Source: Annona cherimola (lineage: Eukaryota; Streptophyta; Magnoliopsida; Magnoliales; Annonaceae). Taken from it: DNA of 64,000 bases. The notes beneath the pieces were generated by a model. The model had not been told where the DNA came from, ran no database searches, and worked only from the letters and a program-made list of their open reading frames with translations. Shown piece after piece: positions 24,001 to 35,985 of the stretch. The translations under genes and the position numbers were made by a program. The stretch is taken from positions 32,458,133 to 32,522,132 of the forward strand of contig CM059975.1 of the NCBI GenBank assembly GCA_030490835.1. The letters are read 5' to 3'. Positions within the stretch are counted from its first letter, which is position 1. Each line of letters starts with the position of its first letter.

Positions 24001-25255
24001 GTCCTTCTCTTCTATTTCTAGAGGAAGAATCATTCCTTTTCTTGGGAGAATGAGAAGATCTCTCCCTCCTTTGAGGAACAGGTGATGAATAGCGCCTCTT
24101 TGGTGATGTAGATAAGCGTTTCTGTGGAGACCCATCTTGTCGCTGGGAATCCTGACGTGGCATCCCATGTGGAGAAGAAGACTTCAGTTTTGAGGGGCTT
24201 GAATGGTTGCATGGCGGACCTTTACCATCTGAAATGATCCTTTCGGGTGAAGTAAGCGAGTGTTTCTGTGTAGGGGAGGAATGGCGCAGCTCTTGAACAA
24301 GCTCCGCATGAGAGCATTTTGTTTGCCCTGCAGATGCCAATCTAGAAGGTGAGCTTTCAGACGACATTGGCGTCTGGTTAAATGGAGATGCTGATGGTTT
24401 AGAAAATATGCCAGGAGAATGCAAATCAGAATTTTCCTGTTCCACTTCATCGTTGTCAGATGAAATCTTCGCTCTCCTTGAAGGTAACTCCACATACTGG
24501 ACAGGATTCTGCCCTTTCACTTCTTCATTGATGTCAGAAAGTGATTTAGAAAGCTTATCAGTTTTTTCCATCTCTTCTCCATCATGGGGATGAGAACTAC
24601 TAAGACAAGGCTCACAATTTTCCCTGGTCATTTCCTTACTGTGATCATAAGGATCCATTGTAGAGGGCAAACTTGATACATGACAAGCAGAATCTCCAGT
24701 TTCCTTGTCCTTACAACCTTCCATCTCTGCATCATTTTGCAATTGAGAATTTAATTTAACAGCATAATTATCAGAACCTATATTCTCGGTATCAGTTTTC
24801 AATGGTGAAGATGACTTAGCTGCATAACCATCATGATCTTCCAAATTTGGTTTCCCACTGCAAATAGGAGAGTTTGTTGTCTCCTGGCCATCCTCCCGGT
24901 TTCTCATCACAACATCACCAGTTAATACAGTGCAAAATTCACCAGTTCTGCCTTCTTTATCGACCGGACAATCTGGAACCAGGGAGGCTGATGGAGCCAT
25001 GGAACTGGGTCTTATGCAAGTAGATTCAGGTTCACAAACACTGCCACCAACAAGCAACAATGATGATGCTTGGATCTCCTGATTCAAATCCATTTCCTTT
25101 CCATTGTCACTTACTGTATTTGCATGCACGCAACCATCACAGGTTTTTTCCTCTTTGCTAACAGAAAGGTTAAGATCCAATTCGCTGGCAGAATCAGAGC
25201 CCTTGCCTTTGTGGATATCGCTTGTCTCTTCTAAATTTAGGTCACTAGATTCCAT
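20863..25255 (-). CDS. Ser/Arg-rich RRM protein (three coding exons, 557 aa)
   Basis: Nuclear RNA-binding protein, likely a pre-mRNA processing factor related in layout to plant SR-type proteins. Coding exons on the minus strand are 25,255-23,943, 23,723-23,502 and 21,001-20,863. The total is 1,674 nt and the phases close exactly. The N-terminal 320 residues are acidic and low-complexity, with repeated DLNL motifs (residues 5-8 and 27-30). Residues about 325-470 are rich in SP, SR and RR dipeptides (RKRSRSRSP). A single RRM occupies about 477-553, with RNP2 LFVAGF (478-483) and RNP1 RGFGFLSF (517-524). The protein ends VEKSKTHAP, directly after the RRM. Introns have GT/AG ends and measure 219 and 2,500 bp. 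I do not recognise a named orthologue. SR45a-like proteins have an RRM between two RS regions, unlike this order. The ATG was chosen as the first in the exon after a strong acceptor at 25,269-25,271. Confidence 0.85.
23502..23723 (-). CDS. RRM gene exon 3 (RS tail and first half of RRM)
   Basis: Acceptor TTTTTCCTAG, donor GTGATTG. 222 nt encoding RRYSPRRRSPLG through RNP2 (LFVAGF) to VRIVRDK. Phase 2 at both ends. Confidence 0.88.
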
Positions 25256-25268
25256 TTCCCTTTTGGAC
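23943..25268 (-). CDS. RRM gene exon 2 (start codon, acidic and SR-rich part)
   Basis: Begins at the acceptor CATTTCAG (25,271-25,269) with a short leader GTCCAAAAGGGAA, then ATG at 25,255-25,253. It ends at CCCAAG with donor GTTGTT, leaving a split Arg codon. Encodes residues 1-437. Confidence 0.85.
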
Positions 25269-26049
25269 CTGAAATGTTATCCAAAACAAAGATCAGAAAA
25301 TCAACAGCAAAAGTTCAGAAAAATGCAGAAACCAATATCCGCAAAAGCATGGGATCAGATGAGTCCTTGAAATCATTCATTGTAAGTCCTGTCTTGGTTG
25401 GGGCATGGGCTTCATTCATGGTTGCTGACAAACATAAATGAGTCACAAAATAACATCCATCTGCAGTCCATCTGTAAATAAACACATTTTGCTCTATGAA
25501 GTTGGCTTGGACTTTAAGACCATGTTCCTACAACCAACCAAAAGCGGTGGGCCTCCCAAGAAAAAATCTCATTTGATATTTCAGAATACACTTCCAATAC
25601 ACACAATGGCCAAATCGTGTACAAGGCCTGCCAAGTGCCAGACTCAAGGCATAGGAGGTGTGCATGGGGTCAACTTGAGCATAGGAAAGCATTTAACAAC
25701 CATGTGAATGATGTAAGCCATGATATAAAATATTTTGTTGGCATAAACAATGTATCCTCAAACAGAACTTCATATTACAATACATAAATGAGCTACAAAT
25801 ATAAAATCACGATAAGAACATTTCATGATATCTTTTTTGTTAAAACAAGCAAACTTACCTCAAATCAGTTTCTACAATTTTCTCTTCTCCATGTAGCATG
25901 TCAGCTGAGTTGTAGTTTCAACTGTAGTGGATGTCTACATAGGAAACCTTTTGTCATTAGGAATGACATGGAATTCAAGTGTAATTCAAGGAAACCATTG
26001 TATCTCTACAATAAAAATAAAATAAAATAAAATAAGTTTAAAAAGGAAG

Positions 26050-26072
26050 AAGAAGAAGAAGAAGAAGAAGAC
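26050..26072. repeat. GAA microsatellite in the 5' UTR intron
   Basis: About seven GAA units on the plus strand (TTC on the transcribed strand), within the leader intron of the RRM gene. Confidence 0.8.
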
Positions 26073-26555
26073 ATGGGAATCTAAATTCCTTACACTCTTA
26101 ATTCTCTAGTTTGCTGCAAATGGACAAAATAATTAATTCGGCATAAGGTAGAATCTTACATGATAATGAGATTTTTATCTAGGTTGTGTTGTAGGCACCA
26201 AACCCAGAAAAAATGGCAATAGTTACTTATGTTACCTTCGCAACTAGCATCAGATTTTGGAAATTCTCCCAACAGGAATCCTGACAATCCATGATTCGCA
26301 ATAGATTCTTAAAAATGAATATAATATCAATAAATGGTAGTAAGCCCAATGAGGTAGGAGGCTTGACAGGATCAATGCAATCATTTCGATTCAAAAAAAA
26401 AAAAAATCCAGGCTTAATAATACCTCATGAATTGCAGAATTGTGGCAATATAGAATACATTCCCATAATTAAGAAAACGTTGTCTGACATTTGAATGTCG
26501 GGGAGAGCAGAAAGGTAAATGGAGGATGGGGAAGAAGAACATGGGGGAAAAGTAC

Positions 26556-26720
26556 CTGGTGCGAAGAGGATAGAGAGAAAGGCAGGAGGATTGAGGAGGA
26601 GAAAATGGCGGAAGTGGAATCGACTCGTTCCGTCTTTGGTTGAAGCGCTAGGCGCAGGGAGCATGGGAAGAAAGAACCAGACGCAGCCGTCCGATAGCGA
26701 ACCTCGGTCTGAAATACTTC
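26556..26720 (-). other. Probable 5' UTR exon of the RRM gene
   Basis: GC-richer minus-strand block ending CTTCGCACCAG with donor GTACTTTTC at 26,555. It is followed by a 1,287-bp intron to the acceptor at 25,271. No long ORF joins it to the CDS, so it is taken as untranslated leader. The transcription start is not defined. Confidence 0.5.
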
Positions 26721-26961
26721 GAGTAGGGATTCGAACTCGAACGAGGTGAGAACGCAAGTAATTCTCATCCATGAGATCAACGTTCTGATCCCATCGAAAT
26801 AAACAATAAAAAATGAGGACCGTTTGGTTCAAGACAAGATAAACGTGACATGTTAATCTTATTATCCAGATTTTTATTGTTTCTGAATTTCGATCACTAT
26901 TTAATATTTTTTTATCCAACTATTTTATATTTATTCCCTTCAGTCATAATCATAGTCTAGT

Positions 26962-27419
26962 ATGGGGTGTTAACTGACCGAGTTGAATAGATTAGAGTTT
27001 AATACTAATCTTAACCAATTTAAAAAATCTTAACTTGATACGTTTATTAGCCCATTTAAAAATTTCAACTCTGACTTATTTACAATCTATTTAATAAATG
27101 GGTTGGCAAGTTATTAACAGGTTATATATATGTAATAAATAAGTCAAAATTAAGCTAATTTAAGGTTAAATGTATTGTTTATAATTGTCGTGGTAAATTG
27201 ATATATGTTGACAAGATACATAACATGTCTAAATCTTCATCAGAAGAGGAATGTATATTCAACAAAAGAACATAAAGAATGATAGTAACTTGGCAAGACA
27301 GCAAGAGAATGAGAGGGGGGAAGAGTAATAGACTTAATTTAAGGTCGAGTATGTTGTTTATAATTGTCTTGATGAATTGATATATGCCGACAAAATACAT
27401 GATATGTCTAGATCTTCAT

Positions 27420-27453
<34 letters not shown>

Positions 27454-27732
27454 ATGACAACAAGGAAGATGTTGTTGTAAAATTATTGTAGACATAGGGA
27501 GGAAAATAGAAAATCAAAATGAGAGAAATAGATTTAGAGTTTAACAATAGGTTAAACGAGTTGCTAAACAAGTTGACTGGTTATAAAATCTCAACCCTAA
27601 CCTGTTTATTTATTTAAATGGTTAAATGGATTGATGGATCATAAACTGTTTATTCAAAAATTGCAATTCAAACACATTTATAAATGGGTTAGAAAGGCAG
27701 GTTAATGAGATGATCATGACCATTAACACACA
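26962..27732. mobile_element. Non-autonomous hAT-like element, family E, with internal duplication
   Basis: Ends ATGGGGTGTTAAC and CCATTAACACAC, related to the copy at 39,943. A block of about 180 bp (TTGTTTATAATTGTC, ATTGATATATG, ACATGTCTA..TCTTCAT) occurs twice in tandem at about 27,165 and 27,345. A GA microsatellite at 27,421-27,450 follows the second copy. Flanking duplication not readable. Confidence 0.55.
27421..27450. repeat. GA microsatellite
   Basis: Fifteen AG units, inside the family E element. Confidence 0.9.
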
Positions 27733-27858
27733 CTGTCTCAGTTATATAATCTCTCTTCTACTTTTTAAAACTTTTCCCATAATCTTTTTGCCCTTTTTCC
27801 TCATTACAAAATTTACCAAAAAGATGGGAAAAATTATAAGGATGATAGTTAAAATAGG

Positions 27859-28321
27859 AGGCGAAATTCTTATATATATATATGGATTTTACTCTTAACT
27901 TCATTTATATCCATGAATTTTCAGAATTTTTTCTCATACCATGAATTTTCATCTTAATTTCCCTTATACCCACATCATTAGGGATACGTTACAAAGGCTG
28001 TTATATCTAAAAATTCATATTATAATAAATTTTTAGTAATTCTACAATTATAAAATGATATATTGTTTGAATATAATTCTTTAATTTTAAGCGAAACAAC
28101 TTATGATTCTTTAATTTGAAGCAAAACAACCTTAAAATTACATTTGAGTTTGGGCATATTTGTCATTTTACAAAGGGTTAACGGCTTATTTAACGGATCT
28201 CTAAAAGCATGAGTATAAGTAGAATTATGATCAATATTTGTGGATATGAGAGGAATTTTTAAAAATTCATGGAAATAAATGGAATTAAAAGAAAAATTTG
28301 TGGGTATATATGGATTTGCCC
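27859..28321. mobile_element. Mutator-like MITE, relative of 8,037-8,452
   Basis: Foldback of 463 bp with ends AGGCGAAATTCTTATATA and TATATGGATTTGCCC. The flanks are TAAAATAGG at 27,850-27,858 and TAAAATAGA at 28,322-28,330 (8 of 9). Interior blocks CCATGAATTTTCA and TCATTTTACAA match the 8-kb copy. Confidence 0.75.
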
Positions 28322-28613
28322 TAAAATAGATTTTAAAGAGGATAATAATTCAATAATGACTATAAGCATAAAAGCTCCATAATTACACTTGATTTTTTCG
28401 TATCATGTTTTATATATTACCAAAATATTTTTATTGAAAAGTTATATCTTTTAAAAAAACCTTTTTTAATATTTAATTATTAAAAAATTTAAAAATGTAT
28501 AGAATTATATATGAAAGTTTGCGATGCATTAGATTTTTAAAATCATAAATAAATACATATAAATAAGGATGATATATACTTCATTTACATTTAAAAAATA
28601 ACATTTAAAACCA

Positions 28614-29070
28614 GGGAAAATTTATCTTATACCTATAACATTTGTCATAATTTCTGTTATACTTATAACATTTCAAAAATTCCTTTTTATATCTATGACA
28701 TTTCACCCTAAATTCATATTATACTCATGTAATCAAAACAACTCTTAACTATCTCGTTGAAAAAACAATTTTACCCCTTCATAATTCCTTAATGAAAATA
28801 ATTCAACCCTAATACGACTCGAATTGATGTTGATAAACCATTGATTTGGGACTTCTAGTGATTGAAATATCATATTAGGGCTAAATTATTTCAGTTAAAA
28901 ATTTTAAATGGTTAAACTTGTCTTTTCAATAGAATAGTTAACAATTGTTTTGACTATATGGGTATGATAAAAATTTAAGATGACATGTTAAAGTATGGGA
29001 GAAATTTTTGAAATACGAAAGGTATATTAGGAATTAGGGGCAAATTTGTGGGTATAAGAAAAAATTTTCC
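28614..29070. mobile_element. Mutator-like MITE, family A, uninterrupted copy
   Basis: 457-bp foldback with ends GGAAAATTTATCTTATACC and GGTATAAGAAAAAATTTTCC. Flanking nonamers ttaaaacca and ttacaaata agree at 6 of 9. This copy supplies the empty-site reference for the split copy at 37,436-45,684, through GTAATCAAAACAACTCTTAA and TAATGAAAATAATTCAACCC. Confidence 0.7.
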
Positions 29071-29129
29071 TTACAAATAAAAAACTAAGGTAAGTTGTAT
29101 GCATGGAGCCTCTAATGTAAGTAATTATT

Positions 29130-29416
29130 GAGTGTATCTGAAAAGTGATAAAACTTTTGATGAAAAATTTTTTGTCTAAAATTTTTAAATTTGTAAAAAA
29201 TGAAGTAATATAATAGGAGCACTGATGAAAAATAAAGAGAATAAGATTAAAATAGATAGATTTATTGTATATGTAATTGCTTAGATATGATTCAAAAGTA
29301 GGGTAGTTATATAGAAAGATATAAAAAATAATTGAAAAATAAAATAATTATAGAAAGTGAAAAAAATTTAATTAAAAATTTCAGTTAAAAAATTTTTATG
29401 GTTCCCAAAACACCTC
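29130..29416. mobile_element. Tourist-like MITE
   Basis: About 287 bp, ends GAGTGTATCTG and CCCAAAACACCTC. Interior AAGATTAAAATAGATAG and GAAAGTGAAAA follow the family pattern. Flanks ATT/ATT are compatible with a 3-bp duplication. Confidence 0.6.
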
Positions 29417-30079
29417 TATTATTAGCTTTTTTTATTTTTTTTTAAAAAAAGTTTAAGCAGCCACTATTTTTGTAGCCACTTAAATGGCAGCCTGAACTTT
29501 GTGCTTGACAGGTATTCGAATTGAGAGGGAAGCTTTTTATCTCATTTATTAGATCTACTATTTGAGGTAAAAAATCCATTTAACAAAATAAAAAATATGT
29601 ACTTTTGAATCAGCCTTAAATGTAACAATAAAAAAAATTTAAGTGGAACAAGTTCATTGAATTTGAAGGATCTATAGTTAGCATATGGTTAAAAAAATTT
29701 TAGTTCATTGACTTTCAGCATCTGGTTCACATACGGTAAAAATAAAAAATAAATCTCAGTTCATTCTATCATACCCTTTAATATAATTGAATGTTTTAAC
29801 TACTCCATTTTTTCTATTATTATTTTTACATTGTAATTATTTTTAGTATGTCACCTATGGTATAGTCCAGTGAAATTAACATTATAAATACGTGTGTGTG
29901 ATTTGGTCTTTCAGTCCTTATATTATCTCTCACTTTTTAAAAAAAAATTTCAGAAATTTTTTTCTCCCTTTTTTGCCTCTTAAAAAACAGAAATTCATAC
30001 AATCTCTTTATTTGGGCCGCCTTAACCATGACAACGAAATCCAACAGATTATATTCTTTGACCTCATTACGATTTACGT
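29417..30079. other. Intergenic DNA, no recognised gene
   Basis: AT-rich. The repeated TTAGTTCATTGACTTTCAGC-type phrase at about 29,650 and 29,700 is a short decayed duplication. No coding region is supported. Confidence 0.4.
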
Positions 30080-30690
30080 TGCAACGGTCACACTTATTGC
30101 TTCTATCAAACCCATACCCTTTTTATTTTTAACATTTTCATGCTTATATAAAACGCACTTCTTTTATTATTTAGCATTATTTATATTATTATGCAAACCT
30201 TTCCATTTGCATAATATTAACGTGCATAGGGTTTAATACCAAATATTAGTTTTAAAGTTATATTTGAATATCTAAACCATTGAAAATATTATTAATATAT
30301 AGATAAATAATTCTATAAAATATTATTACATTCTAATATATATGTAAATGAATGTAAAAATTTTCATAACTTACACATAAATATATATGAATTTTAATTT
30401 TAAAATATTTTTTGAAAAATATAAATCATTTATCATGTTTTCTATGCATATTTATTTATGGTTGCGAGACCTACCTACATTACAAACTTCGATATATTAG
30501 AATGATATTATATATTTTTGAAAAATTTTAGTGATTAGATATTCACTTTGAAAAAATACTACTTTTTACAAGATATAAGTTTCCAATAAAATTTATTTTT
30601 TGTGGCATGGCAAAACAAAATAGATTAAATAATATCAATAATTTAGATTTTAAAAACTATATTTCGAAATTTAAAAAGCACAGATAATTT
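30080..30690. repeat. Dispersed repeat, family F (copy 2)
   Basis: Contains TATCTAAACCATTGAAAATA and AATTCTATAAAATATTATTA, then CATTCTAATATATATGTAAA, in the same order as the copy at 123-590. The ends are poorly defined. Confidence 0.45.
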
Positions 30691-30984
30691 GGATGCTTTC
30701 ATTCTTACATAAGTATATTGCATTATTCCTCTATATATATTCCCCAACCTGATAGCATATTTCTGTTTTGTTTAAATTTTCATGTCGCTCTTTTTAATGC
30801 CCCTAACCAGGTAATTATTATATTCCATTTTTATTTAAAATTTCTGCTGTGCACTTTTTATTTCAAATGCCCGTAACGTGCAGTGGCGTGATGCCACCGG
30901 TACTCAGCCCCAGCCGTACTTGCATTAGCTGCTACTGCAGCGGCAAGTAGGGGTGCAACTTGGGTCAGTAGGTCCGGGTACAGG

Positions 30985-31125
30985 TGGAACCTACCCTTAC
31001 CCATTTTGGCAAAACCTCTACCCTACCCTATTTTAGACCGGGTCGGTCTGGAGCCTACCCTACCCAATTTTCTCAAGAGCAGGTCGGTTCCAGTTCGGTT
31101 CCAAAATCGGTTCCTAGAACACGAT
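30985..31125. promoter_or_regulatory. hAT left subterminal repeat region
   Basis: Clustered CCTACCCT, GGTCGGT and CGGTTCC motifs directly inside the left end. The mirror cluster is at 35,755-35,910. Subterminal short repeats are known transposase-binding sites in hAT elements; here binding is inferred. Confidence 0.5.
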
Positions 31126-31784
31126 CTATTTGCAGCTTCAACCTGTGTAAAAAAATTCAATTTATACATACTAAAACATGAATATGTTAAAAAAGTGCAA
31201 TGTGTACACAATGAAATCTGTTAAAGAAGAATCAAATAGCATAAGAATTATTATCTCATTAGAATATACTACTTTCAACAATCTTAAGTCTGTCCAATCC
31301 AATAAAAAACTATTTAAAAAACTGTTACAACACAAATACACAATAGATACAACTTAAGCACAACCCGTTTGTGATCATATATCACAAACTCGATGATTAA
31401 ATTCAAAGCTCAAACATGAATAATATTAGAATTAGGTTAACTCTTTTCATCTCTCAACCATCATCCTTCATTTAGAATACCTTTTCCCTGAAAGTAGAAA
31501 TAAAATTTAATAAGAATCATTTGACGTTTAAATACAAAGATTAAAGAATGAAAAATAAAAATCAAGACAACCTTATTAGGAACGGTGGTAACATCAGCAG
31601 CATTAAAATGAACACTTGTACTTTCTGCAAAACAATTAGAAAACATATATTAATGATAATTTATCAAACAAACTATGCTTATAAACTCATTACCTATGAA
31701 ACATATTCAATACATGTAAAAAAAGAAAAAAGAAAAGGAAAAATGTAAAAATGTTACCTGATGTTGTGCTATTTAAATTGTTAC

Positions 31785-33919
31785 CTGGTACTGCAATGGA
31801 AAACTCTCCAAACACTTCTTCAATGTCGGATGATTTGGGGGTTGTCCTTAGCCAATCTTGACAACATATTAATAACTCAACAATTTTTGCAGATAAAGAA
31901 CTTCTATATGCATCAAGAACTCGTTCCCCGGTACTAAAAGCAGATTCAGATGCCTAAGTAGAAATAAGAATAGCAAATATGTCACGAGCAATCAAAGATA
32001 ATACTCTAAATCTGGATGCATTAGTTGACCACCAATCTAAAACATTAATTTTGCTAGTTGACAACAATCTAGGTTCTTGAAGATACAAATCGATTTCAGT
32101 TTTCGACCATTGCTCATCATTCTCTTCACAAAATTCTAAAAAATCATCAGTTGTGCAAGCCTCAACATTGGTTTGACTGTACTCTCCCACCTCACTTGAA
32201 GCTTTTCTTGGAGCAGAATGAGATTTATAAAACTTGAATAGTTTATTCAATTCAGAAGTGACCATTTGAGTGGCTTCAACAGATTTACTTTTATCAAATA
32301 ACTTTGCATAAAAATAGCTTATAAATCTAAGCTTGTATCGTGGATCCAAAGCATTTGCTATCAACAAGATAATATTTATTCTGTCCAGGCTTCCCCAATA
32401 TTTAGTGAATTTGTCTCTCATTCTTTTACTCATGTCTTGAAGAAGAAAATTATCTGATGTTGAACTCATGAGTAAAAGTTTTTCCACCTCATATAGTTGG
32501 ACCAAAAACATTGAAGAAGTAACATAAGATGTGTCAGACAAAACCTTTGTAATCTCATAAAATTTTTGCAAAAATTGACACAAAACTTGTGCATTATCCC
32601 AATCAAACGCTGTTGGAGGTCCCTCCCTAGCAACAACTGTATCTTTTTCTCCTAGTTTATCAAATGCTGCTCTAAACTTTAAAGCACTAGCCAACATGAA
32701 ATATGTGGAATTCCATCTAGTAGGAACATTTAAGCACAAGCCACCTTTTTCTTTGATTCCTTCTTTCTGACAATATTTCTCAAATTTATCTTTCCTTGCA
32801 GGTGAAACTCTTATATGTTTAATCACATTTCTAATTCGACTGATTGAGTCTTGAATCTCATCTATTCCATCACGCACAATTAGATTAAGAATATGAGTTG
32901 CATATCTAATATGGGTTGCATATCTAATATGAAATGTAGATCCATCCCCAATGAGTAAACCCTTCTCCCTTAAACTTTCTTTCAATTTTCTAGCTGCGAC
33001 ATCATTACTAGATGCATTGTCCATAGTTATAGTAGAAATTCCATTGAAGTTTCATTTCATTAAGCAATCATAAACAACATTAGCAATGCATTCACCAGTG
33101 TGTGGAGGTGGGCACAAACAAAAGTTAATAACTTTTTTATTTAGCTTCCAGTTGGCATCAACAAAATGTGCAGTGAGGCATAGATAACCTTCATTAGCTA
33201 TAGATGTCCACATGTCTATTGTTAAACATACTCTATGCACTTGATCATGGAAAAAACTCATGAGCTTAGTTTTCTCACTTTCATACATTGAAGCCACATC
33301 TTTAGCAACTGTTGTTCTAGACACAAATTTCACAAGCAGTTGAATTTTAGTAATATATCTGCGAAAACCCTTACACTCAACCAACTTAAATGGAAGTTCG
33401 TCGATTATTATTATTTCAGCAACTATTTGCAGCTTGATCAAATTGTCATGCAGTCAAACTACTTACTTGGCCACTAGAATTGCATGATGGAGACAATAGA
33501 CTCAACAATTTCTGTTTCTTATCACCCCGCCCACGATCATAATAAGTGCATCTATCTAGATGCTTTCTCATTGAGCTAGTTTCATTCTTACTTGAATAAG
33601 CTAAAACCTTTTTGCAGTAATTACATGTCACTTCTTGTTTCTCCTCTTTCCTATCATTCTTTAAAACTTGCTTAACTTTCTTAATGAAGTGCTGCCACAC
33701 ATTTGAAGATATTTTATACTGAGGTTTCGGTTTTGGAGGAACAACATTATCTGTAGTTTTCTCGTCCTTCGAATCCCTTTCACTCACAATCACTTGTCCC
33801 ATTACATCCCCTTTTACCATATTTTCATCATCAATCTCAACCTCTAAGTTCTCTATTATATTAACTATGTCATCCATATTTAAATCAATACAGTTGTTCA
33901 CACTGCTGCATTCTTCCAT
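31785..33919 (-). pseudogene. hAT transposase (BED finger, hAT C-terminal dimerisation), broken
   Basis: Transposase that would have cut and moved the surrounding hAT element. The frame opens at MEECSSVNN (33,919). A BED zinc finger follows (CNYCKKVLAYSSKNETSSMRKHLDRC spacing: C-x2-C...H-x4-C), then the RNase-H-like core with LTIDMWTS and TMDNASSND, the conserved CLNVPTRWNSTYFML and ANALDPRYKL. The dimerisation segment ASESAFSTGERVLDAYRSSL closes it. Defects are a frameshift near 33,445, an in-frame stop at 33,052-33,054 and another at 31,954-31,956, just before ASESAFS. There is also an 18-bp tandem duplication that doubles IRYATH near 32,920. Overall length (about 700 codons) suits the Ac/RICESLEEPER-type family. 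Not functional as read. Confidence 0.9.
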
Positions 33920-35560
33920 ACTTAATATTACAATCACTCCTAAAATAGTAACATTACAACATTGATTAAAATATTTAACTATGGAATGAATTGCATTGAA
34001 TATATCATGTAAAATGAATTGAATTAAGAACAAATTTTTTAAAGACAAGTAAGGATCAACAGAACATACATTTCAATACATTAAACAAGAGGAATAATTG
34101 AATATAAGAACAAATCATGACTAGTTTTTGCAAAAATATGAAAATGATTATGATTAGGAGTCAACACCAATTTTTGAGGAAAAACTGGAAAACAAATCAT
34201 GACCAACTGATCCGCATCAAAGATTCAAGGAAAAACTCCAAAGGAATTACATCAGTCCGCCTTCTAAGGTCTGCTACATTAGTTGTCTTCCTCGGTTCAC
34301 TAGTGTCTAGGGACTATTACATCCAAAACAGGTTAGTATAGGAATGAAACTGCAATCAACACGTCACTATGACATGTCCATCAAAAACAAAATGCAATCT
34401 ATAACATGCTGCCACTATGTTTACATTACATGTCCTGCTACAACTTGCAAAAGTCTGTCCATTGAGAGTAATTACCTGCTCGTATTTAAGTTTTAGTCCA
34501 TGAATAGGCCCCAAATACTCAAATTAAATCCAAGTGACATGATGATCCTAACACATGATAGAAAATGAGTAGTTCTATGTAATGTTTGTTAATTGTTTTC
34601 AATAAGCATATTCAATCCTTTAGCTGGTAACTTTGATGTTTATCTAATATTCAATCAAAAAAGAAAGCAGAAAGGAAAAAAGCATGGAATAGCCCATTAT
34701 GAGTTGTAATTGGCATAGAATGTATCCTGTGTTGAACACAAATGTAATTTAGTTACCATGCAATATGACATTTCACTTCTCAAAATGCATATTGAAGAGA
34801 GGTATCTTTCACATGTTTCTAGAATCTTAGTACTGAGTACTGTGTTCCAGATTTCCAAGAAGACCAACAATGTGATTCGACTCAAAAGATCTGTTATCTA
34901 TTTTTGCTCAATCGCAATAGAGCATAACAGTATTGCATGTTTGCAGACAATGTAATTTAGTTCACAATAGCCCACAAACAAACTGCTCAAACATTCATTA
35001 TACCTGCAACAGGAACCTTATATGAGGTGTCAATTCACGGTCTTGACATTTCACTTCTCAAGGTGCATATTCAAGGGAAGTGGATCATTAATATGTTTCT
35101 AGAATTTTAGTACTAGTAATGATGTTCCAATTTCCTAGAAGAATTTCACAACAACAATCTGTTTTCTATTTCTAGCCAAATTGACCAAATAACCAGCAGC
35201 ATAAGAAGAAAAACCAGTGAAATTTACCATACTAAAAAGTAGATATTTTATTTTATTTTAAGGAATCAATTACATAGAAGTATATTATCGTCATTAGAAG
35301 GAAACATTGCCGCCCACTCATTGATAAAGTCTATACAAACGGAAAAAAATAAAGTAGTACGAAAAGAGGGATGATTAAACCACACATATTGCAGGATATA
35401 ATAGTCCGCAAGAACCGAACAGCGGCAACAACTAGGTATTTTTCCTTTCTGTAAGTTAGGTCTTAGGTGCAAGACTTTTTCTATCACATTATTGAGAAGG
35501 AAATTGCATCTGCACAGAAAAAAAGAATAAAAAGGGGATGGAGAGAGAGAGAGAGATCAC

Positions 35561-35623
35561 TTGTTGCCGTGGAGGGGAGGCTAGCTGTACCGGCGTCGCT
35601 GCCGATCTTCTGTCGCCCGCCAT
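35561..35623 (-). other. GC-rich possible leader exon inside the hAT element
   Basis: Minus-strand block starting ATGGCGGGCGACAG and ending CGGCAACAA before a GTGATC donor, far more GC-rich than its surroundings. It could be the untranslated first exon of the transposase gene or a captured host fragment. Its 21-codon frame does not join in phase to the exon starting near 33,941. Confidence 0.3.
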
Positions 35624-35728
35624 AGAGGAGAAACGAATTGGGGATAGCCGGATGGGGTTGGAGCCTGGAGTACGTTGGTCGCTTGGTCGTGGTCGGCTGG
35701 GGAAGAAATTATGTTAGGTATTATAATA

Positions 35729-35748
35729 TATATATATATATATATAAT
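35729..35748. repeat. TA microsatellite
   Basis: About ten TA units in the right arm of the hAT element. Confidence 0.8.
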
Positions 35749-35754
35749 ATGAAA

Positions 35755-35910
35755 TCCGGGTCGGTTCCGGATACTCAGAACTGGAACCGACCCCTACCCG
35801 AAATTGACCGGGTATTTTACCCGAGGAACCGAACCGACCCTACGAGTAGGTTCTATAGAGCCGAACCTACCCTATTTAGGGTACCCAGCGGGTCGACCCG
35901 CGGGTACCCG
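35755..35910. promoter_or_regulatory. hAT right subterminal repeat region
   Basis: Contains GGTCGGTTCCGG, GGAACCGACCC, GGAACCGAACCGACCC and CCTACCCTATTTAGGGTA, the inverted counterpart of the left cluster. Confidence 0.5.
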
Positions 35911-35985
35911 GACCAAGTTGCACCCCTAGCAGCAAGGGATCAATCTCCGCCTATGCGTGTGGACTGCCCTTTCCCTGGTAACAGG

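Larger units (their letters stand above)
30948..35928 (-). mobile_element. Full-length hAT transposon (4,981 bp), inactive
   Basis: Terminal inverted repeats TAGGGGTGCAACTTGG (left) and CCAAGTTGCACCCCTA (right). The flanking octamers are gcggcaag at 30,940-30,947 and gcagcaag at 35,929-35,936 (7 of 8), the 8-bp duplication expected of hAT. The subterminal regions contain repeated CGGTTCC/GGAACCG motifs on both sides, plausible transposase-binding sites. The transposase is on the minus strand but broken. A non-autonomous element with similar ends lies at 41,428-43,681. Confidence 0.92.

Noticed and set aside
26519..26749. 76-codon plus-strand ORF
   Set aside because: Antisense to the likely 5' UTR exon of the RRM gene; charged low-complexity translation only.
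29892..30236. 114-codon hydrophobic ORF
   Set aside because: Phe/Leu-rich translation of AT-rich repeat DNA, without homology that I recognise.
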